The notes beneath the pieces were generated by a model. The model had not been told where the DNA came from, did not search any database, and saw only the letters and a list, made by a program, of their open reading frames with translations. Shown piece by piece: positions 53,461-64,000 of a DNA stretch of 64,000 nucleotides. Each line of letters begins with the position of its first letter. Position 1 is the first letter of the stretch. Made by a program: the position numbers and the translations under genes. The stretch is taken from the NCBI GenBank assembly GCA_951802425.1, contig OX637804.1:372001-436000 (forward strand), given 5' to 3'. Origin of the DNA: Clavaria fumosa. Taxonomy: Eukaryota > Basidiomycota > Agaricomycetes > Agaricales > Clavariaceae.

Positions 53461-55904
53461 ATGGATCTGGTACTGGGTGCAGTCAGAACTAAGTCACTGA
53501 GAGTCAGGATGACTCAGACAGGTCCTCAATTCCTTATGCAGTTGGTCTACAGGACTAGTAGATCCTCCAATTCCATACCTTCCTGCTAACAGTATTGGAA
53601 CCAACACTCTAGCAAGGCATTGCTTTGGGCAGATATTATTATTATTAGTAACCTAAGTCACAACATCCCATGGGCTTAGCTATTGATCCCCCATAGTCTG
53701 CCTCAACCTGGTATCACTCCACAGGCTGATACTTTGGCTCAATGACTGACCACTCCATAGGTATTGTACACTTAAGTCAAATCAACATAGATAGGTCAAA
53801 AATCGAATGGTAAATAACTAGCTAACCAGTGAAGGGAGAATTAAGCTAAAGAGTTCATGAGATTCTCCTGGCTTTGTAGACCATTCTAGCTCTATAAAAC
53901 TTCCCTCAATTCTCAATACTTGGCTAGTTATTCACTACTTACTCTGATGAATACATTGGTACATTGTACAGTAGAGCACCTTGTACCCTATACCAAAATA
54001 TTCATATTTCATTCAATACTTACCGCGCCGAGGGGAGCCGGCACAGGGCGGCAGTCCCGAGGCATAGATACCTTTGGGTACCGTCTGCACTAGACCAGAC
54101 TAAGTCCTTAGTCAGCAATTACCGTATCTAGCTAAACTAGACTCAGTCCTTAGTTTAACTAAAAGAGTCCTTAGCTCCCTGGGGGGCTAGACTAACACTT
54201 AGTCCTTTTGCAGGATGGTTTGACAGATATGTGGGTACGTAAAGATGCCTGGAACGCAAAGTTCCGTCGGCTATTTATACTCAAATTTGTGTACCTACTA
54301 CATTCGGAAGAATACAACATGGCTCCTTAAGTAGTAATCCTAACATACCGTTTAAGGACTCTAAATTAAGGTGAATTCAGTGGCTTTACATATCAGGTAA
54401 GATCATAATTTTATCTTATCTCCTCGTTGAGATATTTCATCTCGAACATTCCAGCTTATCTAAAAATAATCATATTGAGTCATACTGACTCAATATCGGC
54501 GATCTAACGCCAGGAGAATGCGGGGAAACACCCCGCAGTCTCTCCCGATCATTTCCGCGGCCTTCCGGACACTTCTAGACCCCAATCGCGACCTTATCTC
54601 GTTTTTACCTCATTCAGTCTTATCTGTCTCATTCTGCAATAGCACAGAATTACTAGTAGAACATGACTCATGCTCTACTAGACCCTATTCTAATCCTAGT
54701 TGAGCTTAGCCAAGTTTCCAGGCCAAGATAGGACAAAGGGAGGACTGCGCATCCAATGGACAAAGGTCACGAAGTGTGCATCCTTCACCTGGGAGGAGTA
54801 CTCCTAATTAGGCAAAGTGGGCAGTGATGGCATCAGTGCCAACCGCTTCCCATGCCCCAACTTGGTCACCGTGGGAATGTCATCACCTCTCTGGGTTCTG
54901 ATCGCCCGATCGAGGCCCCGATCACAATCACTTGGCTCCACAACACCAGAATGGTGCCAAACTCGCACCAGTGAGTTCGCGACCTTGTAGCCTAGCCGCA
55001 AAAGCTCTGCACCTCTCGTAAACTCGCGCATATGACCTTACGAACCCTGCCGACATTTCTGTCCGTTCAGAATTTCATATTTCCTATCTCCCTTGGTGTT
55101 ATTTTGATGTCTACTCAGATGAGGCCCAGAGCAACGTTTCTTAGTTTAAGGAATGAAAAACTGTTGTTTCCTTTTGCAACTCTTGGAATAAGTGTTATCA
55201 GTGAATGGAAATTGAACGGTATTAACCGCATCTCTGTGCGATTCTTAGTTCTCGCTGTAGAGCCTCATCTTCCTCTGAGTGTAGATTCCCAGTACTTCTA
55301 CTTTAAACACCAAATCAAAAGTGGTTTCCATAACTATTGGTACATAGGCGTGTGTGGATAGGGCAGTAGGCATATTAGGCTAATGAGATGCATAACTGGA
55401 GGGCCCTGGACAAGGAGGAAGCCTAGACATGAGAAGGTAAGCATACAATATCCTAACAAAGACATGTAAGTAGGTTCAAATTGTCAAGAAAATTTTAGGT
55501 TTCCTGGTGAAGGCAATACTGTACTGACAATGTGCATATCCTGCGGGGTAGTGCCACGTCTACCACAATGGATCCATGCCTCACGTCATGTGTTGTTTAT
55601 CCTCCCGTGACATTACCATCTTGTAGTTTAAGCTTTCTTTACTTTTAACTTGCACTTCGCAACTTCTTACAGACTCTTATACTCACGAGCCGTGACCGTT
55701 TGGAGTTCACACATTCTCCTGTGTGAACTCCAGGTCCATATACCTATCTTGTGATGACCATATGTTGAACTGATGAATATATGTGTTCTCCTGCACACCA
55801 GACCCTGGTAGCAGCATGTATGAATTGGTTCTCATTACCATTTTCCAGTGTTGTATGTATTCCTCTGATTTAGAACACCTAGAATGATATATGGCCAATT
55901 GCAA
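53461..55904. other. Unassigned region with short open frames
   Basis: CpG is low but not absent. tgttatgg at 53,459 looks like an LTR start, but I find no matching end. A hairpin tgcgggg-aaaca-ccccgca lies at about 54,519. A 75-codon minus frame (54,804-55,031; MREFTRGAELLRLGYKV) and a 109-codon plus frame (55,032-55,361) sit back to back. Neither is recognisable. Confidence 0.35.
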
Positions 55905-56409
55905 TCACAAGGTAGCCACTCTACTTGTCCCATACATTAGCACCTCTGTTCACTGGCTGATTGCATGGTACATTGACTGCTCTAATTGTCCCATATATTG
56001 GCATCTCTGATTGACTGGCTGGCTGCATGATACATTAAGTCTTCTAATTATGCCATGCATTGACCCCTCTGATTCAATGGCTAATACATGGCCATCTCTA
56101 GTTGTATGATACATTGACCACTCTAGTCAAATAGCCAATATATTGACTGCTCTAATTGTCCCATACATTGGCATCTCTGGTTGACTGACTCATTGTATGA
56201 CACATTAAGTCTTCTAATCATACCATGCATTGACTCTTCTGATTCAATGGCTAATAGATGGCCACCTCTAGTTGTATGATATATTGACCACTCTAGTATT
56301 TGACAAATAGCCAATATATTGACTGCTCTGATTGTCCCATACATGAACACCTCTGATTCACTGGCTGATTGCATGATACATTGACTGCTCAAATTGTTCC
56401 ATACATTGG
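55905..56409. repeat. Tandem array, about 60-bp unit with about 172-bp super-period
   Basis: Motifs tcccatacattggcatctctg, gattgactggctg and atgatacatt recur at spacings of about 60-62 and 110-114 bp. Together these give a higher-order period near 172 bp over about three periods. Confidence 0.7.
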
Positions 56410-56545
56410 CACATTCAGCCAGTCAGCCAGAATAGGAATGCCAGTCAAACATTGGCAAACAAAATATGCTAAAAACAAAGACCACAACTTGAAATTGAAC
56501 AGCCCTGTGCCTGGTCCTCAGGCACAGGTTACCAATCAGGCATAG

Positions 56546-58235
56546 TGTCATGGGAAGAATGACAAAGTCGATTATATAAACAAGGCAAACAATGACAAAG
56601 GCAAGATGACTGAGGACAACTGCAACACTAGAAGTAAAGAAGACCAAAGTACCAATGGCAATCAAGAGCGAGGAGATGCTCCTTGCTGTTGATGGCCATT
56701 GGGGGATTGGTTTATGGAATCGAAGCACCTAAGTAATACAAAAACCAATCCAGAACCAGAAACTATGTATTACGTCAAATGGAAGCTTCAACATTTGGGC
56801 CACTAGACCCAGAGCCTATCCTTGTCCACCAACTGAGAAGGAGACTCCCCAACCTGGACATACTCCCCCTTGACATCTGGCAAAGCCACTGTAGCCAGTG
56901 CAGGGGCTGACAGAGGAGACAATGGTGGAGGGGTGGTGTTCCATCCTGAATAAGAAGTGGGGGAGGCCCACTGGGTAGGAGGAATGGAGTCCCATTCTGC
57001 AAAGAGGGAATCAGTAAAGCAAATGAGAAATGGAAGAAAAGACAATACTATGGGGGTCCTCGAGAAGGTCACAGATAAGGTTGCCCAGGTGGATGACTCG
57101 AGGGCATCCCGACGCAAAATGGCCAGGATGGCCACAAGCGTAGCATCGTTGAGCAATGGTAAGGATGAGGAGGTCGTCAGCTCCCCTCTGAATCACCCAG
57201 TGGAATGTGGTACAAGAGAGTACAAGGGGGGCAACTTGTTGGAAGACATGGGAGGAGGGGAGGAAGTTGAGTTTGTGAGGGCCCCAGCACATTGCAGTAA
57301 GGAGGAGAAGTAGTACAGACCCTCCTTATATACCACAAAGGATGGATAAGAGCCGGAAGATAAGCAGGGCGGCAGGGAAGAGCCATCACACAGGAGCACA
57401 TGGCGGTTGAAGGAGAATGTGGAGATAAGCTGTGCCATGTGGCGGACTGCGGAGTAGCACATGGGCTGATAAGCGAAAGGTGATGACATCCAAAAGGGGC
57501 AATGGGAGAGTGCAGAGAGCTGCATCAAAGAGCAGTATCAGGCAGCTGTGGACTGTGCAAGCCTGCAAAGTACTGCAGAAGGCAGCTGTGGACTGAGCAG
57601 GCCTGCAGAAGGATGCACTGCAGCAGATGGATAGCATCCTTGGGCTGCGGACGAAGGGCTGCGCTGCAGAAACCCGCAGCACCCCCGAGGTATATAAGGG
57701 GTGCAGTGACATGGGAAACCCCTTAGTGTTGTTCACTTGTCCCTATCACCTTATTGTACTTTGGTGAATCACACTGGCTTTCCCTACTGCTGACAAGAGA
57801 TACCCTATCTCTTCTTGGCCTGAAGTAGCAATAATGCCAACTTCCAGATGACTCCACCCATCGCTGAATCAGTGACGGACCCAAATCACATGACTCACAC
57901 ACCACCTGACTGAGTTCAGTCATTCTGTTTGTGTTGACATCCTTGGACATGATCACCCAGACCACCAAGTGCTCGAACACACGTTATTTCATGGAATAGC
58001 CAATCTTAGGCAACAAGTCATCGAAGCCAACAACTCTGAGTACAGAGCCAGAGCCACCCTACTTCACTCCCTCTTATGCCCCAGAAGGCCTAGTGACAGG
58101 ATACTATCCCAATTTGACCTGGTTGACCAAACAGCCTTTGACCCTCTCATTCTGGCACTCAGGACTAACATAGTCCTGGCACCCGATCACCTGACGGAAA
58201 GCACATCCGAATGTTCGGCCCTGCTTCCCATAACA
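56546..58235. mobile_element. 1.69-kb LTR-type insertion with 5-bp target duplication
   Basis: Begins tgtcatgg and ends ccataaca (TG...CA with similar inverted termini). It is flanked by a perfect duplication catag (56541-56545 and 58236-58240). A TATA-type box (gtatataagg) lies at about 57,690 on the plus strand. No internal polyprotein is present, so it may be a long solo LTR or a non-autonomous LTR element. A 15-bp motif (ggcagctgtggactg) repeats at about 57,540 and 57,580. An open plus-strand frame (57,969-58,235) has no homology I recognise. Confidence 0.7.
57011..57292 (-). pseudogene. CCHC zinc-knuckle fragment (Gag-like), antisense in the LTR-type insertion
   Basis: A minus-strand frame contains CYACGHPGHFASGC, a C-x2-C-x4-H-x4-C knuckle as in retroelement Gag proteins. 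The rest of the frame (FHWVIQRGADDLLILT upstream) is not informative. It sits inside the element whose TATA-like box is on the other strand. Confidence 0.45.
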
Positions 58236-58237
58236 CA

Positions 58238-59107
58238 TAGCTGCTTTTGGTAAGCTGCTATGACCATGGGAAAATTTTTGCACAGCTTGCAAAATATGAC
58301 TTTTTATACACCAAAAGATCAGGGGATTCCAAATCTGGACACCCCACATTTGTATCTGCCTTGGTTCAGTGTCAATTTGCAAAATACACAGAAAATAATC
58401 ATTTTCCCACAATTCTGCAGTACCCTAGCTTGAAAATTGATAGCTAGAAGATACACACACTACCTGTGGACATATGGGGAGGGTGTGGATTAGTTTAACA
58501 ACCCACCCACCATCTCTGTCCCCTTTGTCAAATCACATATTCTTGTTGTCTGATAGCTGATAAGGTATGCATGAATACATGTTCAAAATTTGGTGAAGTT
58601 AGGCCAAGTTCTCAAGAAGATAGCCCAGAATGTCTCTTTTGGAGGACAGTCTAAAGTGAAGGCAACAACACAGGCAAGGATAAGCAACACCTTGACTGAG
58701 ACATTCTGGGCTATCAGCTATCTTCTTGAGAACTTGGCCTAACTTCACCAAATTTTGAACATGTATTCATGCATACCTTATCAGCTATCAGACAACAAGA
58801 ATATGTGATTTGACAAAGGGGACAGAGATGGTGGGTGGGTTGTTAAACTAATCCACACCCTCCCCATATGTCCACAGGTAGTGTGTGTATCTTCTAGCTA
58901 TCAATTTTCAAGCTAGGGTACTGCAGAATTGTGGGAAAATGATTATTTTCTGTGTATTTTGCAAATTGACACTGAACCAAGGCAGATACAAATGTGGGGT
59001 GTCCAGATTTGGAATCCCCTGATCTTCTGGTGTATAAAAAGTCATATTTTGCAAGCTGTGCAAAGATTTTCCCATGGTCATAGCAGCTTACCAAAAGCAA
59101 CTATGCC
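58238..59107. repeat. Near-perfect palindrome, arms about 400 bp, loop about 61 nt
   Basis: Left arm 58238-58636 and right arm 58698-59107 are reverse complements with only a few differences (for example aaaatttttgc/aaaatctttgc, and a 7-bp extra ctgatag). The loop is 58637-58697. The peptide MWENDYFLCILQIDTEPRQI therefore appears on both strands, but there is no sign it is a gene. Confidence 0.92.
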
Positions 59108-59451
59108 TGATTGGTAACCTGTGCCTGAGGGACCAGGCACAGGGCTGCTCAATTTCAAGTTTTTGTTTTTGTTTTTAGCATATTTTGTTTGCCATTGTTT
59201 GACTGGCATTCCTATTCTGGCTGACTGGCTGAGTGTGGAGGGCAGACCTGAAAAGGGACATGTATTGTAATATATTGCATGGCTATTGTCCACTTTGGGA
59301 CAAGCACATCACAGTTGTTACAGCAGCTGTATTGTCATGTCTTGCAATACTACAGTCATCTCTTGCAATAGCTATTGATTGTAATTACAATACTCTATTG
59401 CAAGGAATTCACATCATTGACTGAAATAAATGCACAATGGTTGAGAATCTT

Positions 59452-60600
59452 AATATATCAAATATCAGAGCCTAACAATATATTGGAGATGATGATATGA
59501 GGGGTTTCAATATATCAAATATCAGAACCTAACAATATATTGGAGATAATATGAGAGGTTTCAATACATCAGATATCAGAACCTAACAATATATTGGAGA
59601 TGATGATATGAGAGATTTCAATATATCAGATTTCAATATATTGGAGATGATATGAGGGGTTTCAATATATCAAATATCAGAACCTAACAATATATTGGAG
59701 ATGATATGAGAGGTTTCAATATATCAGATATCAGAACCTAATGATATATTGGAGATGATGATATGAGAGATTTCAATATATCAGATATCAATATATTGGA
59801 GATGGTGTGAGGGGTTTCAATATACCAGATTTCAGAACCTAACAATATATTGGAGATGATGATATGAGAGATTTCAATATATCAGATTTCAATATATTGG
59901 AGATGATATGAGGGGTTTCAATATATCAAATATCAGAACCTAACAATATATTGGAGATGATATGAGAGGTTTCAATATATCAGATATCAGAACCTAATGA
60001 TATATTGGAGATGATGATATGAGAGATTTCAATATATCAGATATCAATATATTGGAGATGGTGTGAGGGGTTTCAATATACCAGATTTCAGAACCTAACA
60101 ATATATTGGAGATGATGATATGAGAGATTTCAATATATCAGATTTCAATATATTGGAGATGATATGAGGGGTTTCAATATATCAAATATCAAAACCTAAC
60201 AATATATTGGAGATGATATGAGAGGTTTCAATATATCAGATATCAGAACCTAATGATATATTGGAGATGATGATATGAGAGATTTCAATATATCAGATAT
60301 CAATATATTGGAGATGGTATGAGGGGTTTCAATATAACAGATTTCAGAACCTAACAATATATTGGAGATGATGATATGAGAGATTTCAATATATCAGATT
60401 TCAATATATTGGAGATGATATGAGGGGTTTCAATATATCAAATATCAGAACCTAACAATATATTGGAGATGATATGAGAGGTTTCAATATATCAGATATC
60501 AGAACCCAACAATATATTGGAGATGATATGAGAGGTTTCAATATATCAGATATCAGAACCTAACAATATATTGGGGATGATATGAGAGGTTTCCATATAT
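59452..60600. repeat. AT-rich satellite with 256-bp higher-order repeat
   Basis: A monomer of about 50 bp (ttcaatatatcagatatcag, aacctaacaatatattggag, atgatatgagag) is organised in a higher-order unit. The variant gatggt(g/a)tgaggggtttc recurs at 59,801, 60,057 and 60,313, exactly 256 bp apart. About four units in total. Confidence 0.92.
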
Positions 60601-60755
60601 TGATTTCCTCCCCTCTAATGAGACCAATCCATACAACATCCATAACTTCTGATAAGAGTGATTCAATACATAAAAATACCTACATGGCCTGTCCTGCATG
60701 AACTCCAGGACTGCGCTGCTGAAAGATTATGAGACCCACTCAGGGCTTTTCAGAT

Positions 60756-62318
60756 ATGGACTCCCTCTGGTTCACGAAACTGAATGGACAGAACTACACT
60801 ACTTGGGCTATACACATGCGCTCCGCACTACAGTCAAAGTATCTGTGGGTGCTAGTCAAGGGGAAGGAAACCCGCCCAGCTAGCCCAGTCACACCTCCCA
60901 GAGGACCGGCCCCGAGCGCAGAAGAGATCGCACGAGTCCAGACTCTCATAGACGAATGGGAGGCCAAGGACGAAGCTGCACAGGGCTTGATGTACAGATC
61001 AACCGACAAGTCCCAGTGGTCACATGTTTTGGACTGTAAGACTGCAGTCGAGATGTGGGACACCTGGAAACAGATCCATCAAACGAATCGACAGGCTACA
61101 AATGCCTACTACCATCTTAAAGAACTATTTATGAAGAAGTATGTGGACAGAACATCTATGGAAGGTCACATCACTGCGATGTAGAACCTCTAGCAGTGCA
61201 TAATCCAGGCTGGAGGAACCATCAATGACCTCCAGATGTCGCAGGCGTTGATCCTCTCACTCCCGGAGATGCCGTCATGGGAGATTATTATGGTACAGCT
61301 GATCCATGGCAATAGACTTACGCCAGACGTTGTCAGTGCTAGATTACAGGCCGAAGCGAATCGATGCACCCAGGAGAAGGGCGGAGGCCAAACGGCACTC
61401 CAGGCGACCGTGAGGGAAGACGAGGTTGCGGTGGTGGTCGGGGCAGATCCGGACAAGGCTGGAACCAAAACTTGACACCAGGACGTGGCCCCCAGCCGGA
61501 CGACGAGTGCCGATACTGCAAGGGAAAAGGGCATTGGGCCAATGAGTGCCCACATCGCGATAAAGATGAAAAGAATGAGTGGATCAGCCAAAACGGCCGT
61601 TGGCGATGGAGAGCTCAGCGCACGCGAAGTTGGAAAGGTTTACCTTGCTGCCCGGTCCCAGACTGAGGGCAGAGTGATACTCGATTGTGGCGTGACTGCC
61701 CACATGTTCTGCGATCATTCGTTCTTCATGTCCTATACCGCATCTTCTAATCAAACTATATCTGTTGGAGACACAAGGGACATACTGGTCGAGGGCCATG
61801 GGAGCGTTAGTCTGAGGGTCAAGCTCCCGGGCGGGTATCGGACGGTCACCCTGCACCAGGTAATGCATGCACTGAAGCTGGCCATGAATCTCGTTAGTTT
61901 GGGTGCGCTCCAACAGAATGGAGCGGGATATCGGAGTACAGATGAGGGGCTTGTGGTCATGCTTGGCAATGACAAATTGAGGCATGGGAAGTTGTGGGAA
62001 GGACTTTATAGAGTCGAGTGTACGCGCGCGAATACCCAGGCGGCCTTTGGGGCGACATCGGGCACGAGTATGCGCACTTGGCACCGGAGAATGGGGCATC
62101 TTCACTTGGAAGGGATTCATGAGCTGTCGAGGAAAGGAATGGTAAAAGGACTCACAATATCCTCCAGCGATTACGACCGGGCGTGCAGTAGATGCACGAC
62201 AGGCAAATCGCACCAACTACCACTACCGAAGGCAAGCGAAACACAGTACGAACGAATGGGCCTTGTCGTTGCAGACCTACATCAGGAAAAAAAGTTCAAA
62301 CAATATAGTATGATGTAG
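60756..62318 (+). pseudogene. Ty1/copia gag-pol fragment
   Basis: From ATG 60756: DSLWFTKLNGQNYTTWAIHM and WDTWKQIHQTNRQATNAYYH, the UBN2-type Gag of copia elements. Two in-frame TAG codons follow (61,182-61,184 and 61,194-61,196). After a frameshift near 61,364 comes the zinc knuckle CRYCKGKGHWANEC. After a second shift come the protease (VILDCGVTAHMF; family D-[ST]-G, here Asp-Cys-Gly), the GAG-pre-integrase domain (WHRRMGHLHLEGIHELSRKG) and CSRCTTGKSHQLPLP. It ends in the first residues of integrase (MGLVVADLHQ). No LTRs, reverse transcriptase or RNase H remain. Confidence 0.85.
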
Positions 62319-62370
62319 TCATGGTAGCAGCAGTAGCTCAGTAGCTAGTAACGAGTTATATAGACCCAGT

Positions 62371-62490
62371 AGATCCCATATATTGCTCTGTAGTAATGGT
62401 AGTTCCCATATATTGCTCTGTAGTAACAGTAGTTCCCATATATTGCTCTGTAGTAATGGTAGTTCTTATATATTGCTCTGTAGCACTGAG
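62371..62490. repeat. 30-bp tandem repeat, four units
   Basis: Unit agttcccatatattgctctg plus tagtaatggt, four copies with minor changes. Confidence 0.9.
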
Positions 62491-62719
62491 TAGATCCCAT
62501 ACAATGCACCAGAGTATAAAAAGGACATAAATGTGATTCAATGGTACATGGTAGTTCACTTGTCTCAAATGGTAGCCCAGGTTGATACTACAGTAGACTA
62601 TGGTAGTGCTATGTGCTGCTTCCTGCTGCCACCACTGCTCCTTCCTTCCTCTGCACACCAGCCACCACAAAATCAATGGCCCAGGTCCCCATTGTCAGTC
62701 TGGGACTGCAGTAGGGGGC
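62491..62719. other. Short unique spacer
   Basis: Unique sequence between the 30-bp array and the trinucleotide array. No feature seen. Confidence 0.4.
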
Positions 62720-63612
62720 CTGGGCCATTGCTGCTGCTGCTGCCGCCGCTGCTGTTGCCGCCATCACTGCCATCGCCACCACCGCCACCGCCATCACTGC
62801 CATCGCCACCGCCGCCGCTGCTGTCATTGCCGCCGCTGTTGCTGTTGTTGCTGTCATCATTGCCACCGCTGTTGCCACTGTTGCCATCGCTGCCACTACC
62901 ATCGCTGTCATTGCCGCCGCTGTCACTGTCATTGCCGTCGCTGCCGCTGCTGTCGCCGCCGTTGCTGCCACTGCTGTCGCCACCATTGCTGTCGTTGCTG
63001 CCGCCGTTGCTGTCATTGCTGCTGCCGTTGCTGTTGTTGCTGCCACTGTTGCTGTTGTTGCTGCTGCTGTCACTGTTGCTGTCACTGCTGCCACCATTGC
63101 TGCCATTGCTGTTGTTGCCACTGCCATTGCCATTGCTGTCACTGCCACTGCCGTCACTGTCGTGTCGCTGTCGTTGCCACCACCATTGCTGTTGTTGCCG
63201 CCACCATTGCTGTCGTTGCTGCCACCATTGCTGTCACTGCCATTGCTGTCGTTACTGCCGCCATTGCTGTCGTTGCCGCTGCCGTTGCTGTCATTGCCAC
63301 TGCCATCGCTGCTGTTGCTGTCACCGCTGCTGCCATCACTGTCATTGCTGCCGCCGTCACTGTTGTTGCTGCCGCTGTTGCTGTTGCTGTTGTTGCTGCC
63401 GCCGTCGCCGTCGCTGCCACTGCTGTCACCGCCATTGCTGTTGTTGCTGCCGCCATCGCTGTCATTGCCGCCGTTGCTGTCATTGCTGCCACTGTTGCTG
63501 TCATTGCCACTGCTGCTGCCGTTGCTGTTGTTGCTGCCACCATTGCCACTGCCATCGCTGTCATTGCTGCCGTTGCCATCGCTGTTGTTGCCACCGCCCT
63601 CACCATCGCCCT
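62720..63612. repeat. Imperfect trinucleotide array (gct/gcc/gtt/att, period 3)
   Basis: About 0.9 kb made almost only of triplets gct, gcc, gtt, gtc, act, att and ccg. Both strands are open in several frames (up to 399 codons), giving poly-Leu, poly-Ala, poly-Ser/Asn or poly-Cys/His. That is expected for a period-3 repeat and does not indicate a gene. Confidence 0.9.
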
Positions 63613-63689
63613 GTAGATTAAAAAAACGAAAAGAATCATGGAAAAAAGGGAGAGGGCGCACCTGGTGGCCCCTCGCTGAGGGTGCCGCC

Positions 63690-63940
63690 GCTGCCGTGGT
63701 TGTCACTGAAGGAGAGGGAGAGGGAGAGGGAGGAGGTGCCGCCGCCGCCACCGTCATCGCTGGAGGAGAGAGAGAGGGTGAGGGTACCGCCGCCGTCATC
63801 ATCATCACTGGAGGAGGGTGAGGGTGAGGGTGCTGCCACCGTTGTCGTCATCGCTGGAGGTGAGGGTGAGGGTGCCGTCGCTGCTGTCGTCGTTGCTGTC
63901 ATCATTGCTGGGGATGGGAGAAAGGGAGGAGAGAGGGTGA
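63690..63940. repeat. GA-rich/GCC minisatellite
   Basis: About four degenerate units combining ctggagg(a/t)gag, gagggtgagggtgccg and a gtcatc run. On the minus strand they read SSSDDGGGGGT-type Ser/Asp/Gly repeats. Confidence 0.75.
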
Positions 63941-64000
63941 TGGTGGGAGGCAGAGAGAATGACAAGTTCAACACAGAGCATGTGACGACTTTCTGGGACA

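Larger units (their letters stand above)
56410..59237. mobile_element. Second fold-back element, with a nested LTR-type insertion and inner palindrome
   Basis: Outer arms 56410-56545 and 59100-59237 are inverted copies of about 135 bp (cagccagtcagccagaatag; gcctggtcc...caggcacagg) at about 90 percent identity. Inside lie an LTR-like insertion (56,546-58,235) and a near-perfect palindrome (58,238-59,107). The palindrome's arms resemble the non-inverted centre of the fold-back element at 6,011-8,305. No transposase. Confidence 0.75.

Noticed and set aside
53459..54320. Copia-type LTR starting tgttatgg
   Set aside because: No matching TG...CA end, no target duplication and no second copy in the window.
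58104..59117. Pair of similar small proteins on opposite strands
   Set aside because: They are the same bases of a palindrome read on each arm; no codon bias, introns or homologues are evident.
62533..63821. Frames of 399, 362, 338 and 219 codons on both strands
   Set aside because: Same reason: trinucleotide array; the peptides are Ser/Asn/Gly, Cys/His/Arg, Val/Ala or Leu/Pro strings.

Overview
The window looks like nuclear DNA of a basidiomycete fungus, most likely an agaricomycete. The recognisable genes have many 48-76 nt introns. The best matches are a Swc4/DMAP1 subunit, the polyphosphate-polymerase subunit Vtc1, a caspase-fold protease and a Git3/cAMP-type seven-helix receptor. They are embedded in Ty3/gypsy, Ty1/copia, hAT-MITE and fold-back repeats. 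No bacterial operons, rRNA, convincing tRNA or CRISPR array were seen.

Two kinds of sequence alternate. Gene islands rich in CpG lie at 1-1,100 (a broken, edge-truncated gene), 15,800-17,340 (one small multi-pass membrane gene) and 21,280-41,600 (the main island). The rest is repeat DNA strongly depleted of CpG; I find no CG dinucleotide at all between about 12,117 and 15,220.

Main island, left to right: a multi-pass membrane protein (minus, 21.3-22.3 kb); VTC1 and SWC4 in tight head-to-tail order on the minus strand (23.1-25.7 kb), each with one GC-AG intron; a caspase-like protease (plus, 26.5-28.7 kb); an Msp1-type AAA ATPase pseudogene whose two halves face opposite ways (29.8-30.6 kb); a DUF4238-like gene (31.9-33.5 kb) convergent with a membrane-protein gene (33.5-35.4 kb); a partial second DUF4238-like copy (35.8-36.9 kb); a scrambled copy of the receptor-plus-neighbour pair carrying a 764-bp inversion (37.1-38.2 kb); and the intact six-exon receptor (38.8-40.3 kb) followed by a membrane-anchored protein of unknown function (40.3-41.5 kb).

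Repeat regions: 3.4-9.5 kb is a minus-strand gypsy element that appears chimeric and carries a nested TA-target MITE and a 2.3-kb fold-back element. 10.3-15.0 kb holds decayed minus-strand coding remnants, including a reverse-transcriptase piece. 15.1-20.9 kb holds MITEs, a solo LTR and LTR debris. 42.1-44.3 kb is a fold-back element whose arms are GC-rich trinucleotide arrays. 45.8-53.2 kb is a plus-strand gypsy element with a 3' LTR split by a C-rich minisatellite. 55.9-59.2 kb is a second fold-back element holding a near-perfect 400-bp-arm palindrome and an LTR-type insertion with a clean 5-bp target duplication. 59.45-60.6 kb is an AT-rich satellite with a 256-bp higher-order period. 60.8-62.3 kb is a copia remnant, and 62.7-63.95 kb is trinucleotide and minisatellite DNA. 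Several hAT-type MITEs have perfect 8-bp target duplications. Comparing two of them shows CG to TG/CA decay directly, so a cytosine-methylation (or RIP-like) defence probably explains the two compartments and many TGA stops in the dead elements.
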